DNA of 64,000 nt from contig NZ_JANLCK010000002.1 in the NCBI RefSeq assembly GCF_024979315.1, forward strand, positions 310,001 through 374,000, written 5' to 3'. Positions 16,917 to 26,291 of this stretch are shown piece after piece. The notes under the pieces are model-generated. The model was given only the letters and a program-made list of their open reading frames with translations, did not search any database and was not told the DNA's origin. Within the stretch, counting starts at the first letter, position 1. The number at the start of each line of letters is the position of its first letter. The DNA is from Herbiconiux oxytropis. GTDB taxonomy: Bacteria; Actinomycetota; Actinomycetes; Actinomycetales; Microbacteriaceae. A program made the position numbers and the translations under genes.

Positions 16917-17965
16917 GCGACTCCGCCGATGCCGGCGTCGACCCGCACTGCCCGGTCTGCGGCTCCGTCGTGTTCTTCGAGTCGCTCGAGTGCCCCGGCT
17001 GCTCCACCGAGCTGGGCTTCCACCCGCCGTCGGGCTCATTCCGGCCCGTCGAACAGGATCCGGCGTGGCGCGCTTGCGTGAACCGCAGCCGGCGCTGCAA
17101 CTGGCTCGCGGAGACCGACGAGCCGAGCGGGCAGTGCCTCAGCTGCCGGCTCACCCGTCGTCGGCCGCCGGACGACGACGAGGTGGCGCTCGGCAAGCTC
17201 GCGACCGCGGCGGTCGACAAGCGGAGGCTGCTCGTGCAGCTGATCGACCTCGGCCTGCCGATCGAGCCCTACTACGACAAGCCAGGCGGGCTCGCGTTCG
17301 ACCTCGTGTCGAGCGTGGGCGGGGAGCCCGTGATCATCGGGCACGCGAACGGCGTGATCACGATCGACCTCGCCGAGTCGCTCGACGCCCACCGCGAGGC
17401 GCTGCGGGTGCGTCTCGGCGAGCCGTACCGCACGATGCTCGGGCACTTCCGGCACGAGATCGGGCACTACTTCCAGCCCATCCTGCTCGACGAGCCGGGC
17501 GCGGCCCCGGGCACGGGCGAGGGCTGGGACGAGTGCCGTGCGCTCTTCGGCGACGATCGCGCGAGCTACCCCGACGCGCTCGAGCGGCACTACCGGGACG
17601 GTGCGCCCGAGGGCTGGATCGAGAAGTACATCTCTGACTACGCCACGATGCACCCCTGGGAGGACTTCGCCGAGACCTTCGCGCACTACCTGCACATCAC
17701 GGGCACGCTGTCGACGGCCGCTCACGCCGGTGTGGTGCTGCGCGCCGAGCGCATCGGCGGCTTCGACCACGGTGACGTCGAGCCGCGGGTGTCGTACCGG
17801 AACGCGGGGTTCGACGAGGTGCTCGCCGACTGGCGCTGGCTCTCGCTGATGTTCAACCGCGTCAACCGCTCGATGGGGCTGCGCGACCTCTACCCCTTCG
17901 GCATCGTGGCGCCGGTGGCGAAGAAGCTCGCCTTCGTGCACCGGCTCGTGGCGTGCATCCGCTGA
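16913..17965 (+). CDS. Putative zinc-binding metallopeptidase with N-terminal zinc ribbon
   Basis: 350 residues, resembling the COG4307 family. The N-terminus has zinc-ribbon pairs CPVCG and CPGC, with further cysteines in CVNRSRRCNWL and CLSCR. The catalytic motif HEIGH (HEXXH) lies near residue 182, and a conserved HPWEDFAETFAHYLHITGTL follows, which probably supplies the third ligand (Glu or His). It is predicted cytoplasmic, with no signal peptide. The substrate is unknown. The GTG start overlaps the CtaG stop; the frame is open 41 codons earlier but only as a shadow inside that gene. Confidence 0.82.
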   Translation: MSDSADAGVDPHCPVCGSVVFFESLECPGCSTELGFHPPSGSFRPVEQDPAWRACVNRSRRCNWLAETDEPSGQCLSCRLTRRRPPDDDEVALGKLATAAVDKRRLLVQLIDLGLPIEPYYDKPGGLAFDLVSSVGGEPVIIGHANGVITIDLAESLDAHREALRVRLGEPYRTMLGHFRHEIGHYFQPILLDEPGAAPGTGEGWDECRALFGDDRASYPDALERHYRDGAPEGWIEKYISDYATMHPWEDFAETFAHYLHITGTLSTAAHAGVVLRAERIGGFDHGDVEPRVSYRNAGFDEVLADWRWLSLMFNRVNRSMGLRDLYPFGIVAPVAKKLAFVHRLVACIR

Positions 17966-17992
17966 CCTGAGCGGACCGCCGCGGCAGGCGCG

Positions 17993-19039
17993 CTAGCCGC
18001 GGGGGCCGAACACGATCGCGCCCTCGGCGTCGATCGAGAGCGAGAAGGTCGTGTCGAAGGCCACGAGCTCGTCCCGCGTGGAGACCGTGCCGTCGAAGAG
18101 CGAGCGGATGTCGACCTTCACGCGGGCGGCGCCGGTCGCGTTCGGCACCACCCAGCTCTCCTGGCCGGCGAGGATCGTGAGCACGGGGTAGGCCTCGATC
18201 GACCACGAGGGCTCGGACACGATGCGGTCGTCGACATCGAGACCGAAGGGGCAGCCGGGCGGGTAGAGCAGCGGCTCGTCGGCACAGGAGTCGAGGAACT
18301 CGTCGACGGTCGCCTGCACCGTGCTCACGAACGCGGTGGTGGGCTGCACATCGACGATCGCGCTCACACTCGCGGAGGGCTTGGTGGCGGTGAGGCGTGT
18401 GGGCAGGGCGCCGAGGTAGGTGGAGCGGTGCGAGAGCATCGTGAGGCTCGGCACGAGCACTTCGTACTCACCGCTCGCCCGGAAGTCGCCCGGCGCTCCC
18501 ACGGCCACCCGGGAGGTGCCGGCCAGGATGTCGGCGGCGTGCGAGACCGTGATGCCGGCGTGGGCGGTGGGAGAGCGGGAGAACTCCCACTCGGGGAAGA
18601 ACAACCAGCTCATGCCGGTCTGCACCACGTCGAACTCGGTCTGGCCGGGCACCGTGACCGCGGGGCTGCCGTCGGCTCCTCCGGCGGCGAGCGTGTAGGA
18701 GTAGACGATGCGGTGCCGGCCGGGCACGATCTCGGTGTCGCTGACCTCGGTGATCGCCTCCATCCGGCTGAGCGCATCCGGGACCACGAGCGAGGCCGAG
18801 CCCGTTCCCGGCTCGTCGTCGGTGCCGAGATCGACCCCCGGGGTGGCGAGGGCGGCCTCGACGTCGTGCTCGGCGAGGGCCTCGAGGTACATGCGCACGA
18901 ACGAGGAGGCGCTGTAGAGCTCGCGGTTGAGGATGCCGACCGACGCGAACACCGCGGCCAGCGTGAGCAGCAGCAGACCGGTGTAGATCACGATCGAGCG
19001 GTGCAGCGCTGTGCGCTTGTCCACAACGGCCGGATCCAT
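17993..19039 (-). CDS. Membrane-anchored hypothetical protein
   Basis: 348 residues: a basic N-terminus, one membrane helix (about 15-37), then a long extracytoplasmic region with beta-rich, NTF2-like features in the first part (SSFVRMYLEALAEHDVEAALATPG) and two cysteines in CADEPLLYPPGCPFG. No recognised family. The ATG at 19039 is chosen over the GTG two codons upstream because TAAACT lies exactly six bases before it, matching the leaderless pattern. It is convergent with the metallopeptidase gene and divergent from the helicase. Confidence 0.65.
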   Translation of the reverse strand: MDPAVVDKRTALHRSIVIYTGLLLLTLAAVFASVGILNRELYSASSFVRMYLEALAEHDVEAALATPGVDLGTDDEPGTGSASLVVPDALSRMEAITEVSDTEIVPGRHRIVYSYTLAAGGADGSPAVTVPGQTEFDVVQTGMSWLFFPEWEFSRSPTAHAGITVSHAADILAGTSRVAVGAPGDFRASGEYEVLVPSLTMLSHRSTYLGALPTRLTATKPSASVSAIVDVQPTTAFVSTVQATVDEFLDSCADEPLLYPPGCPFGLDVDDRIVSEPSWSIEAYPVLTILAGQESWVVPNATGAARVKVDIRSLFDGTVSTRDELVAFDTTFSLSIDAEGAIVFGPRG

Positions 19040-19045
19040 GTGCAC

Positions 19046-19051
19046 AGTTTA
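19046..19051 (-). promoter_or_regulatory. -10 element TAAACT, leaderless start (minus strand)
   Basis: On the minus strand, TAAACT is followed by six bases (GTGCAC) and ATG at 19039. This decides the start codon of the membrane-anchored protein. Confidence 0.6.
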
Positions 19052-19083
19052 GGCGGCGGCCGGGATCGCGCCCGGCGGCGCGG

Positions 19084-19089
19084 TAGATT
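19084..19089 (+). promoter_or_regulatory. -10 element TAGATT, leaderless start
   Basis: TAGATT, six bases (GGCCTG), then ATG at 19096. Together with the minus-strand element at 19046-19051 it forms a compact divergent promoter region of 56 bases. Confidence 0.6.
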
Positions 19090-19095
19090 GGCCTG

Positions 19096-20376
19096 ATGGC
19101 ACGTCCCACCCTCTCGGCCGAGCAGCAGCGGGTGTTCGACCTGATCGAGGGCACGCGCAGCCACGTCTTCGTCACCGGTCGCGCCGGCACGGGCAAGTCG
19201 ACCCTGCTCAACCACCTCTCCTGGAACACCGAGAAGCAGCTCGTCATCTCGGCGCCCACGGGGGTCGCGGCCCTCAACGTGGGCGGGCAGACCATCCACT
19301 CCCTCTTCAAGCTGCCCATCGGGGTCGTGGCCGACCACGACATCGAGCAGAACCGCGAGGTCAAGAAGCTCCTCAACACCATCGACACGCTCGTGATCGA
19401 CGAGGTGTCGATGGTCAACGCCGACCTCATGGACGCAGTGGACAGATCGCTGCGCCAGGCCAGGCAGCGCCCGCTCGAGGCCTTCGGGGGCGTGCAGGTG
19501 GTGCTGTTCGGCGATCCGTATCAGCTGGCGCCCGTTCCGGGCGACAGCGACGAGCGGGCCTACTTCACCGACCACTACCGCTCGATGTGGTTCTTCGACG
19601 CCAAGGTGTGGGAGCAGACGGAGCTCGAGATCGTCGAGCTCACCGAGATCCACCGCCAGCACGACGACGAGTTCAAGTTCATGCTCAACGCGGTGCGCTT
19701 CGGCATGGTCACCAAGGAGATCGCCGACGTGCTGAACAGCACGGGCGCCCGCTCCCCCGCACCCCCGAGCGCCATCACGCTCGCCACGCGCAACGACTCG
19801 GTCAACCGCATCAATCAGACGGCCCTCGGCCGCCTGCCCGGCCGCGTGCTGTCGGCGAAGGCCGGGATCTCGGGCGACTTCGGCGGCCGGGCCTATCCGG
19901 CCGACGAGAAGCTCGAGCTGAAGGTCGGCGCCCAGGTGATGTTCCTGCGCAACGACGCCGAGCAGCGCTGGGTGAACGGCACCGTCGGCACGGTCACGAA
20001 GATCTCGTCGACGGTGTGGGTGGAGGTCGACGGCGAGGTGCACGAGGTCGATCCGGTGGCCTGGGAGAAGCACCGCTACTCCTACTCCGCCGAGTCGAAG
20101 AAGCTCACCAAGGAGGTGATCGGCGAGTTCACGCAGTTCCCGCTGCGCCTGGCCTGGGCCGTCACCATCCACAAATCGCAAGGGCAGACCTACGACGAGG
20201 CGGTCGTCGACCTCGGCAGCCGGGTGTTCAGCCCCGGGCAGACCTACGTGGCACTCTCCCGGCTCACCTCGCTCGAGGGCCTCTACCTCACGCGCCCGCT
20301 CCGCCCCTCCGACATCATCGTCGACCCGGCCGTGCGGTCGTTCATGGCGAGGCGGGCGGGCCCTCCGACCCCCTGA
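19096..20376 (+). CDS. PIF1-like ATP-dependent DNA helicase
   Basis: 426 residues, superfamily 1B helicase. Walker A GRAGTGKSTLL near residues 28-38, ISAPTGVAALNVGGQTIHSLF (motif Ia region), Walker B VIDEVSMV, FGDPYQLAPV (motif III), and the C-terminal AVTIHKSQGQTYDEAVVDL (motif V) with YVALSRLTSLEGLYL (motif VI). These helicases unwind DNA 5' to 3' and act on G-quadruplexes and stalled forks; the bacterial role is mostly uncharacterised. It is a stand-alone gene without an accessory domain. Confidence 0.88.
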   Translation: MARPTLSAEQQRVFDLIEGTRSHVFVTGRAGTGKSTLLNHLSWNTEKQLVISAPTGVAALNVGGQTIHSLFKLPIGVVADHDIEQNREVKKLLNTIDTLVIDEVSMVNADLMDAVDRSLRQARQRPLEAFGGVQVVLFGDPYQLAPVPGDSDERAYFTDHYRSMWFFDAKVWEQTELEIVELTEIHRQHDDEFKFMLNAVRFGMVTKEIADVLNSTGARSPAPPSAITLATRNDSVNRINQTALGRLPGRVLSAKAGISGDFGGRAYPADEKLELKVGAQVMFLRNDAEQRWVNGTVGTVTKISSTVWVEVDGEVHEVDPVAWEKHRYSYSAESKKLTKEVIGEFTQFPLRLAWAVTIHKSQGQTYDEAVVDLGSRVFSPGQTYVALSRLTSLEGLYLTRPLRPSDIIVDPAVRSFMARRAGPPTP

Positions 20377-20443
20377 ACGGGGGCGTGACCTGGGCCTCGA
20401 GCCGCCTCCGGCGACCGGTACCCTTCGAGAGGAGGGGACAGAG

Positions 20444-23400
20444 ATGGCTACACTGCTGTACCGCATCGGCCGATTCGCCGCACGACGGAGCATCGCCGTG
20501 ATCGTGGGGTGGGTCGTCGTGCTCGGCCTCGCGATCACCGGAGCGGGGGCGCTCGGCGGCACCATGTCGTCGTCGTTCGCCATCCCGGGAACCGAGTCGC
20601 AGACGGCCATCGACATGCTCGACCAGCGGTTCGCCGCGGCGTCGGGCGGCTCGGCGAAGGTCATCTTCGTGCCGCCCGCCGGCAGCACCGTCGACGACTT
20701 CGAGGACCAGATCGCCGCCGCGGTCACGGCGCTCACGCCGCTCGACCACGTCACGAGCGTCACGGGCCCCTTCTCCGCGAACGCGACGGCCCAGATCAAC
20801 GGCGACCGCACGATGGCCTACGCCACGGTGCAGTACGACGTGGCCTCCACCGAGCTGACGGAGGCGGAGAACGAGGCCGTGGTCGCGGCGGGCGACGCGG
20901 CCGCCACGGACGGCCTCGAGGTCTACTTCTCGGGCGTCACCGACGCCCCGGAGGCGGCCGTCGACTACACCGAGGCCGTCGGCCTCATCGTGGCCTTCAT
21001 CGTGCTCCTCATCACCTTCGGCTCCCTGCTGGCCGCCGGCATGCCGCTCGTGACCTCCATCATCGGGGTGGCCGTGACCTCGACCTCCATCACGATCGTC
21101 TCCGGCTTCGTCTCGATCTCGTCGACCGCCCCCCTGCTGGCCACCATGCTCGGGCTCGCCGTCGGCATCGACTACGCCCTGTTCATCGTGGCCAGGCACC
21201 GCACGCAGCTCATCCACGGCATGGATCCGAAGGAGTCGGCGGCCACGGCCGTCGCCACCGCCGGCAGCGCCGTCGTCTTCGCGGGCCTCACCGTCATCAT
21301 CGCGCTGCTCGGGCTCTCGGTGGTGCAGATCCCGTTCCTCACGGTCATGGGCGTGGGCGCCGCCATCTCGGTCGTCATCGCCGTGCTCGTGGCACTCACC
21401 CTGCTGCCCGCCGTCCTCGGCCTCTTCGGCCGACGGCTCATCCCGAAGCCCACCTCCCGTGCGGCCAGGCGCGAGCTCGCCTCGAGCGATCCCTCTTCGA
21501 CCAAGCGCACCCTCGGTGCCCGCTGGGTGGCGCTCGCCACCGCGAAGCCCGTCATCACGGTCGTGGTGGTCGTGGTCGGCCTCGTGATCGTGGCCCTGCC
21601 CGCCACGTCGCTCCGGCTCACGCTCCCGGACGCGAGCTACAACCCCGAGGGCTCGATGTCGCGCGAGGGCTACGAGCAGCTCACCGACGGCTTCGGAGCC
21701 GGCTTCAACGGGCCCCTGCTCATCACCGCCGACATCTCGACCATCACCGACCTCTCCCCCGCCCTCGACGCCCTCGAGAGCCAGTTCGCCGGCCTCGCCG
21801 ACGTGGCGAGCGTGAGCAAGGCCATCCCCAACCCCACGCTCGACATGGCCATCGTCTCCATCATCCCCTCGAGCGCGCCCGACAGCGTGCAGACCGAGCA
21901 GCTCGTGCACACCATCCGGGATGCCGCACCCGCGTTCGAGGAGGCCAACGGCTTCACCTACATGGTGACAGGGCAGACCGCGCTCGGCATCGACGTCTCG
22001 GCGCAGCTCGCCGACGCCCTGCTGCCGTTCGCGGTGGTCGTGGTGGGGCTCTGCATCATCCTGCTCACGATCGTGTTCCGCTCGCTCGCCGTGCCGATCT
22101 CGGCCACCATCGGCTACCTGCTCTCGGTGGCCGCCTCGTTCGGCATCGTCACCGCGGTGTTCGAGTGGGGCTGGCTCGCCGATGTCTTCGGTGTGGCGAA
22201 GGTGGGCCCCGTGATCAGCTTCTTCCCGATCCTCCTGATGGCCGTGCTGTTCGGCCTCGCGATGGACTACCAGGTGTTCCTCGTCTCGCGCATGCGCGAG
22301 GAGTTCGTGAAGACCGGGGATGCGCACTACTCGGTCACGCACGGCTTCATCGGGGCGGCGCGCGTCGTGACCGCGGCGGCCTGCATCATGTTCGCGGTCT
22401 TCGCGTCGTTCGTGCCGGGCGGCAACGCCATCCTGCAGCCGATCGCCCTGGGACTCGCGGCCGGCGTGTTCATCGACGCGTTCCTTGTGCGCATGACCTT
22501 CATCCCCGCGCTCATGATGCTGCTCGGCCGCGTGGGCTGGGCCATCCCGAAGCGGCTCGAGAGGGTGCTGCCGAACGTCGACCTCGAGGGCGAGGGCGTG
22601 CGCGAGATGCTCGACGCCGTGGCCTGGCGGCCGCTCGTGGGCGAGGCGGAGGCGTCGGACGACGCAGATTCCGATGGACGCGACTCCCGGCCGTTCGCCG
22701 TGGCCGCGGAGCACGCCGTGGTGGAGGCTGCCGCCGAGGGTGCCCTCGTGGCACCGTTCTCGGTGCGCGCCGAGACCGGATCGCTCGTGGTGGTCACCGG
22801 GGCCGCCGGCACGCATCCGGAAGCCGTCGCCGCGGCCGTGACCGGGCGCCAGCGCCTGCTGGAGGGCCACCTGCGGGTGCTCGACCAGCCGCTGCCGGTG
22901 CACGCAGCAGCTCTCCGCCGGCACAGCGTGCTGGTGGCGCGGCCCGTCGAGGGCGACCTGCTGCCGGAGCGCGTGCCGCTCCGGCGACTGCCCACGGGCG
23001 CCCTGAGCGTGGTGGAGCGCCTCGAGCACGAGGTCGGCGAGGAGCTCCGCGAGCTGTGGGGGCGCGAGCTCGCCGCGGAGTGGATCCGCCAGGTCGCCGT
23101 CGCCACGGCTGCCGCCGGAGCGGGATCCGCCTCTGTCGGTCCGGGGCGCGCGGCGCGGGTGCGGCTGATCGCCATCGATGCCACGGGCATCCCCACCGCC
23201 CACCTGCAGCACGCGCTCGCCGTGATCGACCAGGCGCTCCCGCTCGAGACCACCCTCGTGGTGGCGCACCACGGAGCGCGCCTCGAGGCGGGCAGCAGGC
23301 CGGTGCGCGTGATCGCGCTCGCCGCCGTGAAGCCGGAGCCGCCCACCCCACCGTCGGTGCCATCGGCGTCGCCACCGCCGTCCTCCCCGTCGGGTGCCTC

Positions 23401-23461
23401 CGACCCGGACGCGCCGGACTCCCCCACCGACCAGAATCCCCGAGAAGAGGTGACCGCATGA
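20444..23461 (+). CDS. MMPL-family RND exporter with extra C-terminal domain
   Basis: 1005 residues. Residues 1-700 form a standard MMPL transporter: two repeats of one helix, an external domain and a bundle of five to six helices, with GLAVGIDYALFIVARHR and GLAMDYQVFLVSRMREE holding the proton-relay Asp residues. After the last helix a cytoplasmic extension of about 270 residues follows; residues about 765-960 look like a degenerate ABC ATPase (GSLVVVTGAAGTHPE where Walker A should be, RLIAIDATG like Walker B). It ends in a Pro/Ser tail. The stop overlaps the YhgE-like gene (ATGA), so the two probably form one export system. Confidence 0.85.
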   Translation: MATLLYRIGRFAARRSIAVIVGWVVVLGLAITGAGALGGTMSSSFAIPGTESQTAIDMLDQRFAAASGGSAKVIFVPPAGSTVDDFEDQIAAAVTALTPLDHVTSVTGPFSANATAQINGDRTMAYATVQYDVASTELTEAENEAVVAAGDAAATDGLEVYFSGVTDAPEAAVDYTEAVGLIVAFIVLLITFGSLLAAGMPLVTSIIGVAVTSTSITIVSGFVSISSTAPLLATMLGLAVGIDYALFIVARHRTQLIHGMDPKESAATAVATAGSAVVFAGLTVIIALLGLSVVQIPFLTVMGVGAAISVVIAVLVALTLLPAVLGLFGRRLIPKPTSRAARRELASSDPSSTKRTLGARWVALATAKPVITVVVVVVGLVIVALPATSLRLTLPDASYNPEGSMSREGYEQLTDGFGAGFNGPLLITADISTITDLSPALDALESQFAGLADVASVSKAIPNPTLDMAIVSIIPSSAPDSVQTEQLVHTIRDAAPAFEEANGFTYMVTGQTALGIDVSAQLADALLPFAVVVVGLCIILLTIVFRSLAVPISATIGYLLSVAASFGIVTAVFEWGWLADVFGVAKVGPVISFFPILLMAVLFGLAMDYQVFLVSRMREEFVKTGDAHYSVTHGFIGAARVVTAAACIMFAVFASFVPGGNAILQPIALGLAAGVFIDAFLVRMTFIPALMMLLGRVGWAIPKRLERVLPNVDLEGEGVREMLDAVAWRPLVGEAEASDDADSDGRDSRPFAVAAEHAVVEAAAEGALVAPFSVRAETGSLVVVTGAAGTHPEAVAAAVTGRQRLLEGHLRVLDQPLPVHAAALRRHSVLVARPVEGDLLPERVPLRRLPTGALSVVERLEHEVGEELRELWGRELAAEWIRQVAVATAAAGAGSASVGPGRAARVRLIAIDATGIPTAHLQHALAVIDQALPLETTLVVAHHGARLEAGSRPVRVIALAAVKPEPPTPPSVPSASPPPSSPSGASDPDAPDSPTDQNPREEVTA

Positions 23462-25536
23462 CGAGCCTCCGCTCCCTCGTGCGCCGTGGCGACAGCGGTG
23501 CCCTCTCACCGCTCGCGCGGCGCGTGGCCGTCGTGCTCGCCGTGCTGACGCCTCTGCTCATCGCCGGCGTCGCCGTGACCGCGCTGCACTCCGACCCCTC
23601 CGCGAATGCGGCCGCCGGCGCCGTCCCCGCGCCGACTCCCACCGCCACGACCGCGGCCGACACGCCGGCGCCTGCCGCCACTCCCCTGCTCCCGGCCGCG
23701 GTCGTGAACCTCGACGCCATCGTCTACCTCGACGACGGGGCGATCGTGCCCGCCGACCCATCGAACCCGAACCAGGCGGGCACGCCCGTGGCCGCGGGCA
23801 AGGGCCTCGTGAGCGAGCTCACCGCGGGCACGTCGGGCCAGGGCTTCAGCTGGACGGTCACCGACGCCGACACCGCGTCGGCCGGCCTGGCCTCCGGCCA
23901 GTTCGCCGCCGTCGTCACCGTGCCCGCCGACTTCTCGGCGGCCTACGTCTCGACCGCCACCAGCGATCCCGTGCAGGCCCAGCTCGGCGTGCAGACCAAC
24001 GGGGCGAACAGCTACGTGACCGGCCTGCTCGCCACCGCGCTCTCGACCGACCTGCAGGCGACGCTCTCGGCGAAGGCGACCGAGCAGTACGTGACGGGCA
24101 CCCTGGGCGCCTTCACCGAGCTCAGCACGCAGCTCGGCACGGCGGCGGGCGGCGCCGCCCAGCTCGCCGCGGGCGCGAACACCCTTGCCGGTTACACCGG
24201 CGACCTCGCGACGGGTGTGGCCGGGGCGGCGAAGGGCGGTGCCGACCTGAACACGGCCGTGCAGGGCCTCGCTGGTGGCATGCGTGAGATCGCGGTCGGC
24301 ACCGAGGACCTGCCGGTCTACGCGGGCTACATCGCCACCGGATCGGCCGGTGTCACCGGGGGCATCGACATCGTGAAGAGCCGTCTCGCCACCGAGACCC
24401 TGGAGAGCTACGCGATCGACCAACGGCAGAAGGATCTCGAGGCCGAGATCGCCGCGCTCAGCGCCGCCGTGCCCGACCTCACCACCGACGAGATCCAGAC
24501 GCGTCTGGCCGGCGTGCAGGAGACGGCTGCGGGCATCCGCGTCGCCTCGTTCGGCGTGACCCTCGGGCTCGGCGTCGACGCCCTCGGTGTCACGGCGCTC
24601 GAGGCGTTCTCCGCCCAGGTGACCACCGGTAGCGCCGCCTTCGCGGAGGACCTGCCGCTGCTGACGACCACTCTCACCAAGGTCGCCGACGGCACGGATG
24701 AGCTGGCTCTCGGGACCGCGGGGCTCGCCAAGGGCCTCGGCGACCTGTCGACCGCGGCGACGGGCATCGCCGGCGGCTCCACAGACCTCGCGGGCAAGGT
24801 GGGCGAGCTGGCGACCGGGCTCGGCGAGGCCGCCGCGAAGATCCCGAGCTACACCACCGATCAGCAGACCACGATCTCGACCGTGGTCGCCCAGCCGATC
24901 GTGACCGAGCAGAGCGACCTGAAGGCGCCGCCCTCGCCCGCGGCCGCCATCGGCGCCGTCGCCGTGCCACTCGCGCTGTGGATCGGCGCCTTCGCGATCT
25001 ACCTCCTGCTCGCGCCGTTCGGGCGCCGCGACCTCGCGTCGACCGCGTCGACCTTCCGGGTGGTGATCGGCTCGCTCGTGCCCGCAGCGCTGCTCGCGCT
25101 CGTGCAGGCGGCGGTCGTGGCCGTGGTGCTCTTCGCGGTGGGGGCCCAGCCCGCCCACCTCGCCGGAGGCATCCTGTTCTCGTTCGTGATGTCGCTCAGC
25201 TTCGTGATGCTGCACCAGGGGCTCGTGGCGCTCTTCGGGCAGGCCGGGCGCCTGATCTCGCTCGCGCTCGTGGTGGTGCAGGTCGCGGCGGCCGCCGTGA
25301 TCGTGCCCAACGGGCTGAGCTCTCCGCTCTACACCGGGCTCGCGGAGCTGCTGCCGCTGTCGCATGCCATCGCGGGCATGCAGGCGCTCATCGGTGGCGG
25401 TGCGGCTGCGAGCGCGGGCCGGGAAGCGCTCGTGCTGCTCGTGTTCGCGGCGATCGGGCTCGTGCTCTCGCTCATCGCGGTCATGCGGGCGAGGTCACGG
25501 AGCACCGTGATCGCGGTGGCCCCGCAGCCGGCCTAG
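23458..25536 (+). CDS. YhgE/Pip-family membrane protein
   Basis: 692 residues. One N-terminal membrane helix (about 20-42) is followed by a large extracellular domain with coiled-coil-like repeats of the form AxGxxxLxxGxxxL (about 220-470) and a C-terminal bundle of five to six helices of ABC-2 permease type. This is the layout of YhgE/Pip proteins (phage infection protein, ESX-related YueB). The ATG at 23458 overlaps the stop of the MMPL gene. Pairing of MMPL and YhgE in one operon is common in actinobacteria and suggests joint export of an unknown surface molecule. Confidence 0.85.
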   Translation: MTSLRSLVRRGDSGALSPLARRVAVVLAVLTPLLIAGVAVTALHSDPSANAAAGAVPAPTPTATTAADTPAPAATPLLPAAVVNLDAIVYLDDGAIVPADPSNPNQAGTPVAAGKGLVSELTAGTSGQGFSWTVTDADTASAGLASGQFAAVVTVPADFSAAYVSTATSDPVQAQLGVQTNGANSYVTGLLATALSTDLQATLSAKATEQYVTGTLGAFTELSTQLGTAAGGAAQLAAGANTLAGYTGDLATGVAGAAKGGADLNTAVQGLAGGMREIAVGTEDLPVYAGYIATGSAGVTGGIDIVKSRLATETLESYAIDQRQKDLEAEIAALSAAVPDLTTDEIQTRLAGVQETAAGIRVASFGVTLGLGVDALGVTALEAFSAQVTTGSAAFAEDLPLLTTTLTKVADGTDELALGTAGLAKGLGDLSTAATGIAGGSTDLAGKVGELATGLGEAAAKIPSYTTDQQTTISTVVAQPIVTEQSDLKAPPSPAAAIGAVAVPLALWIGAFAIYLLLAPFGRRDLASTASTFRVVIGSLVPAALLALVQAAVVAVVLFAVGAQPAHLAGGILFSFVMSLSFVMLHQGLVALFGQAGRLISLALVVVQVAAAAVIVPNGLSSPLYTGLAELLPLSHAIAGMQALIGGGAAASAGREALVLLVFAAIGLVLSLIAVMRARSRSTVIAVAPQPA

Positions 25537-25555
25537 GCGCTTTCGCCGGGTCGGC

Positions 25556-26209
25556 TCAGGCGACCTGAGCGGCCTTCGCGTCGGCCAGGTCAAGGAAGAG
25601 CTCGGTGTTGAAGCGGTAGGCCACGAGCACCTCGTCGATGACCCGGTCGCGCTCCGCGTCGTCCCAGTCGACCGCGTCGAGCTGGGTGCGGTAGGTCTCC
25701 TTGAACTCCTTCGGCTTGGCGATGTCACCGAAGAGGTAGAAGCCCACGCCGTTGGTCTCGAAGCCGAACTGGCGCTGCATGAGGGTGCGGATGATCTGGC
25801 CGCCCGAGAGGTCGCCGAGATAGCGCGTGTAGTGGTGGGCGATGAAGCCGCCGTTCCAGGTGGCCGCGACCTCGTTGATGCGCTGCACGTAGCGGGCGGT
25901 GGTGGGCAGCGGGGTGATCTGGTCGCGCCAGCCGTCGCCGATCAGGAAGCGCAGGTCCTCCACGATGGCGGGGAGGCGCGTGAGCTTGGGCGAGATGAAC
26001 GCGGCGGCCACGGGATCGTTCTTCATGCGGTCGGCCGCGGCCTCGAGGGCCTCGTAGATGAAGAAGTGCTGGGCCACGAGAGCGATGTAGTCGTCGCGCG
26101 TGCCCTTGCCGCTCATCAGGTCGGTCATGAAGCCCGCGCCCTCGGAGTCGCTGTGACCGGTCCAGGTGCGCTCACGAAGAGCCTGCGAGAAGGGGATTAC
26201 AGCAGCCAT
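25556..26209 (-). CDS. hmuO: Heme oxygenase (biliverdin-producing)
   Basis: 217 residues, close to the 215 of Corynebacterium HmuO. The proximal heme ligand is His19 in RTWTGHSDSEG, and the distal helix carries YLGDLSGGQ, whose glycines allow oxygen binding. It opens heme to biliverdin, CO and ferrous iron. The gene next on the same strand encodes a DUF2470 protein often linked to heme use. A palindrome with iron-box character lies 27 bases upstream of the start, so iron or heme control is likely. Confidence 0.95.
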   Translation of the reverse strand: MAAVIPFSQALRERTWTGHSDSEGAGFMTDLMSGKGTRDDYIALVAQHFFIYEALEAAADRMKNDPVAAAFISPKLTRLPAIVEDLRFLIGDGWRDQITPLPTTARYVQRINEVAATWNGGFIAHHYTRYLGDLSGGQIIRTLMQRQFGFETNGVGFYLFGDIAKPKEFKETYRTQLDAVDWDDAERDRVIDEVLVAYRFNTELFLDLADAKAAQVA

Positions 26210-26235
26210 ACGATCAATCCAAGACGCTCGAGACG

Positions 26236-26257
26236 AAGTTAGTGTGCCCTAACTTTA
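26236..26257. promoter_or_regulatory. Iron-box-like palindrome upstream of heme oxygenase
   Basis: AAGTTAG (26236-26242) and CTAACTT (26249-26255) are perfect inverted repeats with a six-base spacer. Read from 26239, the 19-base site agrees with the DtxR/IdeR consensus at 12 of 19 positions. On the minus strand the TAACTT half could serve as the -10 hexamer of the heme oxygenase gene. An alternative reader would be a heme-responsive two-component regulator like HrrA/ChrA. Confidence 0.55.
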
Positions 26258-26291
26258 GCGGAGGAACGCCCCGGAACACCTACGAGTTTCG

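Noticed and set aside
20342-23509. Minus-strand open frame of 1055 codons across the MMPL gene
   Set aside because: It is antisense to a convincing transporter, and its translation is a His/Arg/Gly/Asp-rich sequence without hydrophobic structure, the usual shadow in high-GC DNA.
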